DNA from: Methyloceanibacter methanicus
GTDB lineage: Bacteria > Pseudomonadota > Alphaproteobacteria > Rhizobiales > Methyloligellaceae
Reading direction: 5' to 3'
Assembly: GCF_001723285.1 (NCBI RefSeq)
Contig: NZ_LPWG01000013.1
Span: 62,001-126,000, forward strand
Length of the DNA: 64,000 nucleotides
Of the stretch, positions 16,448 through 25,825 are shown in pieces; the first letter of the stretch is position 1, and each line of letters starts with the position of its first letter. The notes beneath the pieces were generated by a model that saw only the letters and a program-made list of their open reading frames with translations, did no database searches and was not told the origin of the DNA. A program made the translations under genes and the position numbers.

Positions 16448-18432
16448 TCGCGGAGACCGGCCACTACGCTCTCATTCTCGCGCTCGGTGTCGCCATCGTT
16501 CAAATGGTGTTGCCGGTGATCGGCACGCGTTTCAACGATCCCCGCCTGGCTGCGGTCTCCGTCCCCGCGGCGCAAGCGCAGTTCATCCTCATCTGCATCG
16601 CCTTCTCGGCTCTGACCGCCGCCTATGTCACGTCCGACTTCTCGATCCTGAACGTGTGGCAGAATTCCCATTCGGCCAAGCCGATGCTCTACAAGATCTC
16701 GGCCGTGTGGGGGAACCACGAAGGCTCGATGGTCCTGTGGGTGTTGATCCTCGCCCTGTTCGGCGCCGCGGTCGCGACATTCGGGTCCAACCTGCCGCGT
16801 CAATTGCAGGCGAACGTGCTGGCGGTGCAGGGCTCGATCGCCGTGGCGTTCCTGCTCTTCATCGTCACCACGTCCAATCCGTTCCTGCGCGTCGACCCCG
16901 CGCCGTTCGACGGGCAGGGGCTGAACCCCGTCCTGCAAGACCCCGCGCTCGCCTTCCATCCCCCCTTCCTCTATGCGGGCTATGTGGGATTCTCCATGGC
17001 CTTCTCCTTCGCGGTCGCCGCGCTGATCGACGGGCGTATCGATGCGGCCTGGGCGCGCTGGGTGCGGCCGTGGACGCTGCTTGCCTGGATGTGCCTGACG
17101 CTTGGAATCGCGATGGGCTCCTGGTGGGCCTATTACGAGCTCGGCTGGGGCGGGTTCTGGTTCTGGGACCCGGTCGAGAACGCTTCGTTCATGCCGTGGC
17201 TTGCCGGCACCGCCCTGCTGCATTCGGCGCTGGTGATGGAGAAACGCGACGCGTTGAAGGTTTGGACGATTCTGCTCGCCATCATCACCTTCTCCTTGAG
17301 CCTCATGGGGACGTTCCTGGTGCGCTCGGGCGTGCTGACCTCCGTGCACGCCTTTGCGGTGGATCCCGCGCGCGGCGTGTTCATTCTCGGCATCATGTCC
17401 GTTTTCATCGGCGGCTCCTTCGCGCTGTTCGCCTGGCGCGCGCCGCTTCTGTCGCAAGGCGGATTGTTCGCGCCCATCAGCCGCGAAGGTGCCTGGGTAC
17501 TCAACAACCTTCTGCTGACGGTGGCCTGCGCGGCCGTCTTTGTCGGTACGCTCTACCCGCTCGCCTTGGAGGCCGTCACCGGCGAGAAGATCTCTGTGGG
17601 AGCGCCGTTCTTCAACCTGACCTTCGTGCCGCTGATCGTGCCGCTTCTCATTGCCGTGCCGTTCGGCCCGCTACTTGCGTGGAAACGCGGCGATCTGCTT
17701 GGCGCCGCGCAGCGGCTGACGGTTGCGGCGCTCGTCAGCCTCGCAGCGATCATTGGCGTGCTCGCCCTGCACCAAAGCGGCCCCTGGCTTGCTCCGCTCG
17801 GCATCGGGCTCGGGCTGTGGCTGATCATGGGGGCGCTAACGGAGCTCGCCACGCGGTCGAAACTGTTCGAGGCGTCCTGGGCCGAAAGCCGGCGGCGCCT
17901 GCGCAACCTGCCCCGCGCCGCCTACGGCACGGCGCTCGCGCATGCGGGGCTTGGCGTCATGGTGCTTGGGCTCGTGGCGACGACCGCCTGGCGGAGCGAA
18001 CGGATCGAAGCGCTGGCGCCGGGCGGGACCGTGGACATCGCCGGCTATCAGCTCACCTTCGAAGGGGTGAAGGAAGGGCAGGGCCCCAACTACAAGGAGC
18101 TGGCCGGCATCTTCCAGGTGACGCGGGACGGTCAGCCCGTCACGACGCTTGTTCCGTCGAAGCGCGCCTATTCGGTGGAGAAAAGCGCGACCACGGAAGC
18201 CGGCATTCACAATAGCTGGCGGGGCGACCTCTATCTGGTCCTCGGCGATCCGCTCAAGGACGGTGCGTACAGCGTGCGGGCCTATTTCAACCCGATGGTG
18301 CGGCTGATCTGGCTCGGCGCCTTGTTCATGTTCTTCGGCGGCGCCGTGTCGCTGTCGGACCGCCGCCTGCGGGTCGGCGCGCCAAAACGTGCCAAGGCGA
18401 AGACGCCAACGGCCGTGGCGGCGGGCGAGTGA
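16444..18432 (+). CDS. ccmF: Haem lyase CcmF
   Basis: 662 residues from ATG 16444, which overlaps the ccmE stop. A polytopic membrane protein with the WWD haem-handling motif [18 protein letters not shown] preceded by [10 protein letters not shown], plus conserved [20 protein letters not shown] near the start and [11 protein letters not shown] after the motif. It transfers haem from CcmE to apocytochrome c together with CcmH and CcmI. A soluble segment near the C-terminus is followed by a last helix ([17 protein letters not shown]). No frame problem is seen. Confidence 0.95.
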   Translation: MIAETGHYALILALGVAIVQMVLPVIGTRFNDPRLAAVSVPAAQAQFILICIAFSALTAAYVTSDFSILNVWQNSHSAKPMLYKISAVWGNHEGSMVLWVLILALFGAAVATFGSNLPRQLQANVLAVQGSIAVAFLLFIVTTSNPFLRVDPAPFDGQGLNPVLQDPALAFHPPFLYAGYVGFSMAFSFAVAALIDGRIDAAWARWVRPWTLLAWMCLTLGIAMGSWWAYYELGWGGFWFWDPVENASFMPWLAGTALLHSALVMEKRDALKVWTILLAIITFSLSLMGTFLVRSGVLTSVHAFAVDPARGVFILGIMSVFIGGSFALFAWRAPLLSQGGLFAPISREGAWVLNNLLLTVACAAVFVGTLYPLALEAVTGEKISVGAPFFNLTFVPLIVPLLIAVPFGPLLAWKRGDLLGAAQRLTVAALVSLAAIIGVLALHQSGPWLAPLGIGLGLWLIMGALTELATRSKLFEASWAESRRRLRNLPRAAYGTALAHAGLGVMVLGLVATTAWRSERIEALAPGGTVDIAGYQLTFEGVKEGQGPNYKELAGIFQVTRDGQPVTTLVPSKRAYSVEKSATTEAGIHNSWRGDLYLVLGDPLKDGAYSVRAYFNPMVRLIWLGALFMFFGGAVSLSDRRLRVGAPKRAKAKTPTAVAAGE

Positions 18433-18932
18433 CGATGCGCTTCCGCCGGTTCGTGCTCGCCGCTCTTCTTGCGGTTTTTGCACTTCATGCATCGAGCGCG
18501 CACGCCGTACAGCCGGACGAGGTGCTGGACGATCCGGCGCTTGAGGCGCGGGCACGGGCACTGTCGGCGGGGCTGCGCTGCCTGGTGTGTCAGAACCAGT
18601 CGATCGACGACTCCGATGCGCCGCTGGCCAAGGACTTGCGCGTGCTCGTGCGCGAACGGCTGAAAGCGGGCGACAGCGACGCGGAGATCATCGCCTTCGT
18701 GGTTTCGCGTTACGGGGAGTTCGTGCTGCTGAAACCGCGTTTCACGCCCCACACCTGGTTGTTGTGGCTCGCAACGCCACTGCTGTTCCTCTTGGCCCTT
18801 GGCGGCATTGTCTATGCCTACCGCCGAAGGTCGGCCTCCTCGGCGGCGCCCCGGGCCCTGACCGCGAGCGAACAGGCCCATCTTGCGCGCCTCCTGGACG
18901 AGGAAACGCCGCAGGACGGCGGCAAACTCTGA
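18429..18932 (+). CDS. ccmH: Cytochrome c maturation thiol protein CcmH
   Basis: 167 residues from GTG 18429 (ATG 18435 is also possible), overlapping the ccmF stop. A signal peptide ([19 protein letters not shown]) precedes the thiol-reduction motif [20 protein letters not shown], in which the two cysteines keep apocytochrome haem-binding cysteines reduced. A membrane helix ([20 protein letters not shown]) anchors the C-terminus. This is the last gene of the ccmIEFH operon; a GC-rich hairpin follows. Confidence 0.93.
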   Translation: MTMRFRRFVLAALLAVFALHASSAHAVQPDEVLDDPALEARARALSAGLRCLVCQNQSIDDSDAPLAKDLRVLVRERLKAGDSDAEIIAFVVSRYGEFVLLKPRFTPHTWLLWLATPLLFLLALGGIVYAYRRRSASSAAPRALTASEQAHLARLLDEETPQDGGKL

Positions 18933-18935
18933 ACC

Positions 18936-18951
18936 CCCCGTTTTTGCGGGG
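18936..18951 (+). terminator. Weak hairpin after ccmH
   Basis: CCCCG, a T-rich loop, then CGGGG, four bases after the ccmH stop. There is no T-tract after the stem, so termination is uncertain. Confidence 0.3.
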
Positions 18952-19099
18952 CGGGTCACGCGCACCGAACCTTACCGAAAATTAATGCCGCTGAAACCGC
19001 AGCGTAATTGGCGGCTCCCTATATTCCGATTCACATGATCGCTCTGCACTGCCGGAGCATGACCGGAACAGATTTGCCGTCCCAAGAGAGGGGAATCGA

Positions 19100-20665
19100 A
19101 TGACAACTGATACGAACCCAGCAGCAAACGAGAGCAAGCGGCCGCGGAAAAGCGACCGGAGGCCCGCGCTCCTCGCCGCGGCTGCACTGGTTGCCGCCGG
19201 GGCGATCGGGCTTTCGTTCAACTCGGCCGTGCCGGAAGCCGTTGCGGAAACGGTTCAGACGCAGCAGACCATCGAGACGCCCTATGGCCGGGCGCCGCTC
19301 TCCTTCGCCGATCTCGTGGCCAAGGTGAGCCCCGCCGTGGTCAGCATCAATGTGAAGGGTGAGCTCAAGACGGCGCAAAATGACGGTTCGCCCATTCCCG
19401 GGATGCCGAACGTGCCCGAGGACAATCCGCTGCACGACTTCTTCGAGCAGTTCCGCAAGGGTATGCCGAAGCCGCCGTCCAAGCATACGCCGAGCCTGGC
19501 GCAAGGGTCCGGTTTCTTCATTTCGGAAGACGGTTACGTCGTCACCAACAACCATGTGGTTGAGGACGCCGAGAATATCACCGTCACCATGGAGGACGGC
19601 GAGAAGTTCGATGCCAAGCTGATCGGAACCGATCCGCGCACGGATCTTGCGCTCATCAAGGTGACGGAAGAGACGAGCAAGAAGTTCCCGTTCGTCGAGC
19701 TGTCCGACAAGCGCCCGCGCGTTGGCGATTGGGTTCTGGCGGTCGGCAATCCGTTCGGCCTCGGCGGGACGGTGACGGCCGGCATCATCTCGGCCCACAA
19801 CCGCGACATCGGCTCTGGTCCATACGACTATCTCCAGATCGACGCGGCGGTGAACCGCGGTAACTCCGGTGGACCGAGCTTCGATCTCGACGGCCATGTG
19901 GTTGGCGTCAACACCGCGATCTTCTCCCCGTCCGGCGGCAATGTCGGTATCGCGTTTGCCGTTCCGGCCGCGCTTGTGAAGCAGGTGGTGGCCGACCTCA
20001 AGGACGACGGTAGCGTCGATCGCGGCTGGCTCGGTGTCGTGATCCAGAACGTCAACGACGACATTGCCGATTCGATCGGACTGGCAGCGCCGAAGGGTGC
20101 CATGATCACCAAGGTGACCGAGGACGGTCCTGCCGCGAAGGAGGACATCAAGGCCGGTGACGTCATTGTCGAGGTGAACGGCAACGAAGTGAAGGACTCG
20201 CGCGACCTTGCCCGCAAGATCGCCGATCTCGAGCCTGACACCGACGTGAAGCTCGCCATCGTCCGTTATGGCGACAAGCGTGAAGTCGCCATGAAGTTGG
20301 GCTCGTTCCCGAGCGCAAAGAAGCTGGCCTCGCTCCAGAAGGAAGAGCCCGCCGACCAGATCGAGCAGATGGACAAGCTGGGCCTGTCGCTTGCGCCCTC
20401 GGCCACGATCCCGGGCGCCGGCGAGGAGGGTGTCGTCATCACCGAAGTCGACACCGATAGCGATGCCGCCGACAAGGGCCTGAAGCCTGGCGACATCATC
20501 CTCCAGGTGGCTGGCGTCGACGTCTCGACCCCGAGCGATGTCGCCAAGGGCCTCGCCAAGGCGACCGAATCCGCCAAGGGCGACAAGGACACGGTCAAGG
20601 TCCTGTTGCAGGTCAAGACCGGCGACCAAACGCGGTTTGTCGCGCTTTCGCAGAAGAAGGGGTAA
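19100..20665 (+). CDS. degP: Periplasmic serine protease, DegP/HtrA family
   Basis: 521 residues. An N-terminal membrane or signal segment (ALLAAAALVAAGAIGLSF) exports it. The trypsin-like triad is visible: histidine in VVTNNHVVEDAENITV, aspartate in DPRTDLALIKV and serine in AVNRGNSGGPSFDLDG. Two PDZ domains follow: one around GWLGVVIQNVNDDIADSIGL and GDVIVEVNGNEVKDSRDL, the other around DKGLKPGDIILQVAGVDVST. It degrades or refolds damaged envelope proteins. It lies between the ccm operon and a two-component pair, as in other Rhizobiales, and is closed by a strong terminator. Confidence 0.93.
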   Translation: MTTDTNPAANESKRPRKSDRRPALLAAAALVAAGAIGLSFNSAVPEAVAETVQTQQTIETPYGRAPLSFADLVAKVSPAVVSINVKGELKTAQNDGSPIPGMPNVPEDNPLHDFFEQFRKGMPKPPSKHTPSLAQGSGFFISEDGYVVTNNHVVEDAENITVTMEDGEKFDAKLIGTDPRTDLALIKVTEETSKKFPFVELSDKRPRVGDWVLAVGNPFGLGGTVTAGIISAHNRDIGSGPYDYLQIDAAVNRGNSGGPSFDLDGHVVGVNTAIFSPSGGNVGIAFAVPAALVKQVVADLKDDGSVDRGWLGVVIQNVNDDIADSIGLAAPKGAMITKVTEDGPAAKEDIKAGDVIVEVNGNEVKDSRDLARKIADLEPDTDVKLAIVRYGDKREVAMKLGSFPSAKKLASLQKEEPADQIEQMDKLGLSLAPSATIPGAGEEGVVITEVDTDSDAADKGLKPGDIILQVAGVDVSTPSDVAKGLAKATESAKGDKDTVKVLLQVKTGDQTRFVALSQKKG

Positions 20666-20685
20666 TATCGCCTTCTTCTGCTGGA

Positions 20686-20731
20686 GGGCGGCGCGGTTTT
20701 CCCCCCAAACTGCGCCGCCCGCCCCTTTTTT
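20686..20731 (+). terminator. Intrinsic terminator after degP
   Basis: A perfect 9-bp stem GGGCGGCGC / GCGCCGCCC (20686-20694 and 20712-20720), then CCCC and a run of seven T. It ends degP transcription, so the following regulator should have its own promoter. Confidence 0.85.
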
Positions 20732-20786
20732 ATTTCCGGCCGTGTTTCCGGATGTCTTTCCGAACCAACGAGCGAGCAGAGGCGAT

Positions 20787-21466
20787 ATGCGGGTCCTGGT
20801 GATCGAGGATGATCAAGAGACGGCAGCCTTTCTCAAGCGGGCGCTCAAGGAATCGGGGCATATCGCCGAGCACGCGCCGATGGCGAGGCCGGTCTCGACT
20901 CCGCCAGAACGAATGCCTACGACGTGCTCATTGTGGATCGCATGCTGCCGAAACTGGACGGGCTCGGCGTCATCAAATCCTTACGCACGGAAGAGATCCA
21001 TACGCCGGCGCTGATCTTGTCGGCTCTGGGCGAGGTGGACGACCGGGTCAAGGGATTGCGGGCCGGCGGCGACGACTATCTCACCAAGCCCTACGCGTTC
21101 AGCGAGTTGTTGGCGCGCATCGAAGTGCTGGCGCGCCGCACCTCGCCGGAAGAGGGCTCGACGCGGCTCGCCGTTGGCGATCTCGTGCTCGACCGTCTGT
21201 CCCACAAGGTCACGCGCGCGGGCGAGGCCATCCTGCTGCAGCCGCGTGAATTCCGGCTGCTCGAATATTTGATGAAGCACGCGGGTCAGGTGGTGACGCG
21301 CACGATGTTGCTCGAGAACGTTTGGGACTATCACTTCGACCCGCAGACCAATGTCATCGACGTCCACATTTCGAGACTCCGGTCGAAGATCGACAAGAAC
21401 TTCGAACAGCCGCTCCTGCATACGGTTCGCGGTGCCGGTTACACGATCCGTGACAGCGCTCACTAA
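20787..21466 (+). CDS. OmpR-family response regulator, one frame break
   Basis: About 226 residues if one lost base near 20880 is allowed for. The first frame from ATG 20787 reads RVLVIEDDQETAAFLKRALK; the second resumes NAYDVLIVDRMLPKLDGLGV with the phosphorylated aspartate, then DDYLTKPYAFSELLARIEVL. The winged helix follows (LQPREFRLLEYLMKHAGQVV) and ends LLHTVRGAGYTIRDSAH. It pairs with the kinase whose start overlaps its end. The degP-regulator-kinase-glnE order is conserved in the group, and the break is best read as a missing G in GCGCCGATGG. Confidence 0.8.
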
Positions 21467-22907
21467 GCTCTTCCGCACGACCACCTTCCGCCTGTCGCTG
21501 ACCTATTTCGCGCTGTTCAGCGCGGCCGCCATCGTTGCCATCGTCTATCTGTACTGGAACACGACGGTCCTGCTCTCGCGGCAGCTCAATCAGACCATCG
21601 ATGCGGAGCTCAAGGGCCTCGCCGAGCAGTACAGGGCCGGCGGACGCGACCAGCTCGTTCGCACCGTCGCGCAACGGAGCCGCACGCCCGGCAACAGTCT
21701 TTATCTCGTCGCCGACAGGAACGAGAAGCAGCTCGCTGGAAACTTGCGTGCCGTGTCGCCGCAGCTTTGGGACAGTGTCGGGCCGGTCGAGTTCTTCTAC
21801 AGCCGGCCTGCGCCCGGAGGCACGGAGCAGCGGCTGGCCTTTGCGAATGTGTTCCGGCTTCCCGGCGGCGACCGTCTGATCGTCGGCCGCGACATCGAGG
21901 ACCGGCGCGAGCTGTCGCGCCTCATTCGCTCGACCATGCTGTGGGGCCTGGGCGTCATGGCGCTGGTCGGGATTGGCGGCGGCTATTGGGTGAGCCGCAG
22001 ACTGCTCGCCCGGGTCGACAACCTCTCCGACACCACGCGGACGATCATGGCGGGCGACCTCTCCCGCCGCTTGCCTGTGAGCGGATCGGGCGATGAGTTG
22101 GATCGCTTGGCCCAGAGCCTCAATCTGATGCTCGGCCGCATCGAGCAACTCATGGCCGGCATGCGGGAAGTCTCCGACAATATCGCGCACGACCTGAAGA
22201 CGCCCCTGAACCGCCTGCGCAACCGTGTCGAGGAGGCGTTGCGCGAACCGCCGGACGAGGTCGCCTACCGGGACGCGTTGGAGCGGACCATCGAGGAGGC
22301 CGACGGCCTCATCAAGACGTTCAACGCCCTGCTTTCGATTGCCCGGCTCGAAGCCGGGGCGGGCGGGGACGACCGCGACAGTCTCGATCTTTCGGCGCTT
22401 GTGAGCGACGTGGCCGAACTCTACGAACCGGTCGCCGAGGAGCGCGGCATCACGCTAAGAGCCGATGTGGCGGCCTTCGTTCCCGTGCGCGGCAACCGGC
22501 AGCTTCTGGGGCAGGCGCTCGCCAATCTCATCGACAATGCTCTGAAATATGGCGTGCCCCCCGCCGCCAAAGGCAATGGCCATGCGGCCGAGGTCGTTGT
22601 CCGGACGTCCCAACATGACGGGATCGCAGAAATCGCCGTCACCGACCGCGGACCCGGCGTTCCGGCCTCGGAACGGGAGCGCGTTCTGGCCCGTTTCGTG
22701 CGCCTCGAGGCCAGCCGTTCGGAGCCCGGAAGCGGTCTTGGATTGAGCCTTGTCGCGGCTGTGGCGAGGCTGCATGGTGGGGCCGTGAGGCTCGAGGACA
22801 ATGCACCCGGCCTCCGCGTCGTCGTCAGCCTTCCGCTGGAGACGAACGCGCAGGGAACAAAGACGGCAGACAGACCGTCGCCAGGAGGAGAGCTGAGGCC
22901 GACGTGA
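21450..22907 (+). CDS. Sensor histidine kinase
   Basis: 485 residues from GTG 21450, overlapping the regulator by 17 bases. First membrane helix about residues 14-36 (LSLTYFALFSAAAIVAIVYL), a periplasmic domain of about 130 residues, second helix in LWGLGVMALVGIGGGYWVSR, then HAMP (LSRRLPVSGSGDELDRLAQS). The H-box is SDNIAHDLKTPLNRLRNRVE; the ATPase domain has ANLIDNALKYG, TDRGPGV and GSGLGLSLVAAVARLHGG. It is partner to the upstream OmpR-type regulator; the signal is unknown. Its stop overlaps the glnE start. Confidence 0.88.
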   Translation: MTALTKLFRTTTFRLSLTYFALFSAAAIVAIVYLYWNTTVLLSRQLNQTIDAELKGLAEQYRAGGRDQLVRTVAQRSRTPGNSLYLVADRNEKQLAGNLRAVSPQLWDSVGPVEFFYSRPAPGGTEQRLAFANVFRLPGGDRLIVGRDIEDRRELSRLIRSTMLWGLGVMALVGIGGGYWVSRRLLARVDNLSDTTRTIMAGDLSRRLPVSGSGDELDRLAQSLNLMLGRIEQLMAGMREVSDNIAHDLKTPLNRLRNRVEEALREPPDEVAYRDALERTIEEADGLIKTFNALLSIARLEAGAGGDDRDSLDLSALVSDVAELYEPVAEERGITLRADVAAFVPVRGNRQLLGQALANLIDNALKYGVPPAAKGNGHAAEVVVRTSQHDGIAEIAVTDRGPGVPASERERVLARFVRLEASRSEPGSGLGLSLVAAVARLHGGAVRLEDNAPGLRVVVSLPLETNAQGTKTADRPSPGGELRPT

Positions 22908-25807
22908 CGGCGTTCGCCGAACGGATTCGCGAAATCCCCGAAATCTTCGACGCCGAGCGCGGCGGCGACGTTCTTGCGTCGGTGCAAAAGGCGCTGGAGC
23001 AGGATTCCGGCTGCGCGCGGGCGGTGGAGATTCTGCGCGCGCCCAAGGTCGCGGCGTTTCTGACCGCCGTCTTCTCCGGCTCGCCCTTTCTCGCCGCTCT
23101 CTGCGAGCGCAACCCCACGCTTCTGGCTGCGTGCCTCGCCGAGGATCCAGAGACCTCTTTGCCCGAGGCCGCGGCACGGCTGGAGGCCGCCATGGCGCAG
23201 GCGGCGTCCGAGGCGGAGGCTTGGCGAGTTTGCGCACGTTCAAACAGCACAGCGCACTACTGACGGCGCTCGCCGATCTCGGCGGCGTCTGGACGACGGC
23301 CGAGACGCTGACCGGTTTGAGCGAAGCGGCCGATACGGCGATCCGGGCCGCGGTCGGCTATCTGTTCCGCAAGGCCTTTGCCGCCGGGAAGGTCACGTCG
23401 CACGAGCCGGACGGCTATTTCGTGATCGCCATGGGCAAGCTCGGCGCCATGGAGCTGAACTACTCGTCCGACGTCGACTTCATGGTGTTCTACGACCCCG
23501 AACGGGCACGGCTCGCCGAGGGCGTGGAGCCGTCGGCCTTCTTCGTGCGGCTGACACGCGACCTGGTGCGCCTCCTGCAGGAGCAGACCAAGGACGGCTA
23601 TGTCTACCGGACGGATTTGCGGCTCAGGCCCGATCCCGGCGCGACGCAGATCGCGCTCTCGACCGAAGCCGCCTTGATCTACTACGAGAGCTTCGGCCAG
23701 AACTGGGAACGGGCGGCGCTGATCAAGGCGCGTATCGCGGCGGGCGACCGCGCCCTCGGCGAGGCCTTTCTCGAGCACCTGTCGCCCTTCGTCTGGCGGC
23801 GATATCTGGACTTCGCCGCGGTGGCCGACATCCATGCCATGAAGCGGCGCGTGCACGAGTTCAAGGGCCATGGGGCGATCGCCGTGGGCGGCCACGACAT
23901 CAAGCTGGGCCGGGGCGGCATCCGCGATATCGAGTTCTTCGCGCAGACGCAGCAATTGATCGCGGGCGGGCGCCATCCGGAGCTGCGCATGCGCGGGACG
24001 CTGGAAACCTCGCGGGGCTTGCCGAAGGCGACTGGATCGAAGCCGGCGTGGCGCAGGAGCTCTCGGAAGCTATCTGTTCCTGCGCCGGGTGGAGAACCGC
24101 ATTCAGATGGTGGGCGATCAGCAGACCCACATTATTCCGGCCGAACAACGCGAACTCGACCGGCTCGCACGGTTGTGCGGTTTCGCCGATACGGACGCGT
24201 TCGGCGATGCGCTCCTGGCGCGCTTCCGGTGCGTGGAGAGGCATTACGGTGCCTTGTTCGAGAAGATTCCCCTGCCGCCATCCTCCGTACCCGGACTTGT
24301 GTTCGGGGACGAGGCGGATCCGGAAACCCGCGCAGCGCTGGAGGATCTCGGTTTCGAAAATCCTCGCGCGGCCATCGAAGCGATCAAGGCCTGGCAGGCG
24401 GGCCGCTATCCGGCGACGCGCAGCGCCAAGGCGCGCGAGCGCCTGATCGAATTTCTCCCCCATCTTCTGGAAGCCTTCAGCCGGACGGCGCAGCCCGATC
24501 TCGCTTTGTCGACCTTCGACAAGGTCATGGCCAACATGCCGGCGGGTTTGCCGCTCTTCTCGTTGCTGGCGGCCAATCCCAGCCTGTTGCGCCTCGTTGC
24601 CGACATCATGGGGACCGCGCCGCGGCTTGCGAAGATCATCGGCCGCCGTCCAAGGCTGCTGGATGCCGTGCTGGATCCCGGCTTCTTCGGAGACACGCCG
24701 ACCAAGGCGCAGTTGAAAGAGGTCGTCGGCGGCGCGCTTGCGCTCGCCACCCACTATGAGGATGCGCTGGACCGGGCGCGCATCGTCGGACGCGAGCAGA
24801 GCTTTCTCATCGGCGTGCGCGTGATCTCCGGGACCATCTCCGCCGGGCAGGCCGGCGAGGCCTATGCCGCGCTCGCCGATACGCTGATCCAGGCCCTGTC
24901 CGATCGTGTCAGCGACGAACTGACGGCGCAGCACGGGCATCTGCCGAACGGCATGGCGGCGGTGCTCGCGATGGGCAAGCTGGGCGGCGAGGAGATGACG
25001 GCCGCGTCCGACCTCGATCTCATCACGGTCTACGATTATGCCGGTCAGGACGCGAAGTCCGACGGGGAGCGCAGCCTTCCCGGCCCGCAATACTACACGC
25101 GGTTTACGCAACGGCTGATCGCGGCGCTCTCGGCCCAGACGTCGGAGGGCGCGCTCTACGAAGTCGATATGCGGCTCAGGCCATCGGGCAGTCAGGGCCC
25201 GGTCGCCACCAAGCTCTCCGGCTTCATCGACTATCAGGAGCGGTCCGCGTGGATCTGGGAGCACCTGGCGCTGACGCGCGCGCGGGTTGTCTCGGGACCC
25301 GAGGCCATGCGCGAAGCGATCGAGACGAGCATCCGCTCCGTGCTCACGAGGCCGCGCGACCGGACTGCCGTCGCCGGCGAGGTTCACGAGATGCGCCGCA
25401 AGATCGCGGCCGAGAAAGGCACGGAGGACATCTGGGATCTGAAACAGGTTCGGGGCGGAATCGTCGATCTCGAATTCATCGCGCAGTACCTCCAGCTCGT
25501 GAACGCGGCAGAGCGGCCCGACGTGCTCGATCAGAACACGGAAGCCGGTCTCACCAAGCTCGCGGAGGCGGGCATCCTCGACCGGGCGGATGCGGAACTG
25601 TTGATCCCGGCGGCGCGGCTCTACCAATCGCTCACGCAGATCTTGCGGCTGTGCCTCGAGCAAGGCTTCGATGCCAACGATGCGCCGCAAGCCTTGCGGG
25701 AGCTCTTGGCCCGGTCGGCGGACATGCCCGATTTCGCAACGTTGGAGGCAACGCTGAAGGAGACGTTGTCGGGCGTGCACAACGCCTTCAACCGTCTCGT
25801 GGCTTGA
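22904..25807 (+). CDS. glnE: Glutamine synthetase adenylyltransferase / deadenylase GlnE, three frame breaks
   Basis: About 968 residues when three lost bases (near 23220, 24016 and 24070) are restored, the normal size for GlnE. The two nucleotidyltransferase domains are clear: GKLGAMELNYSSDVDFMVFY near residue 175 (deadenylation half) and GKLGGEEMTAASDLDLITVY near residue 690 (adenylylation half). It attaches or removes AMP on class I glutamine synthetase in response to the PII signal. At each break the family sequence continues in the next frame (VAQELSEA; VENRIQMVGDQQTHIIPAEQ). The presence of three breaks in one essential-type gene argues for sequence error. Confidence 0.9.
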
Positions 25808-25825
25808 GTCCCGTTGGACGCTCCG

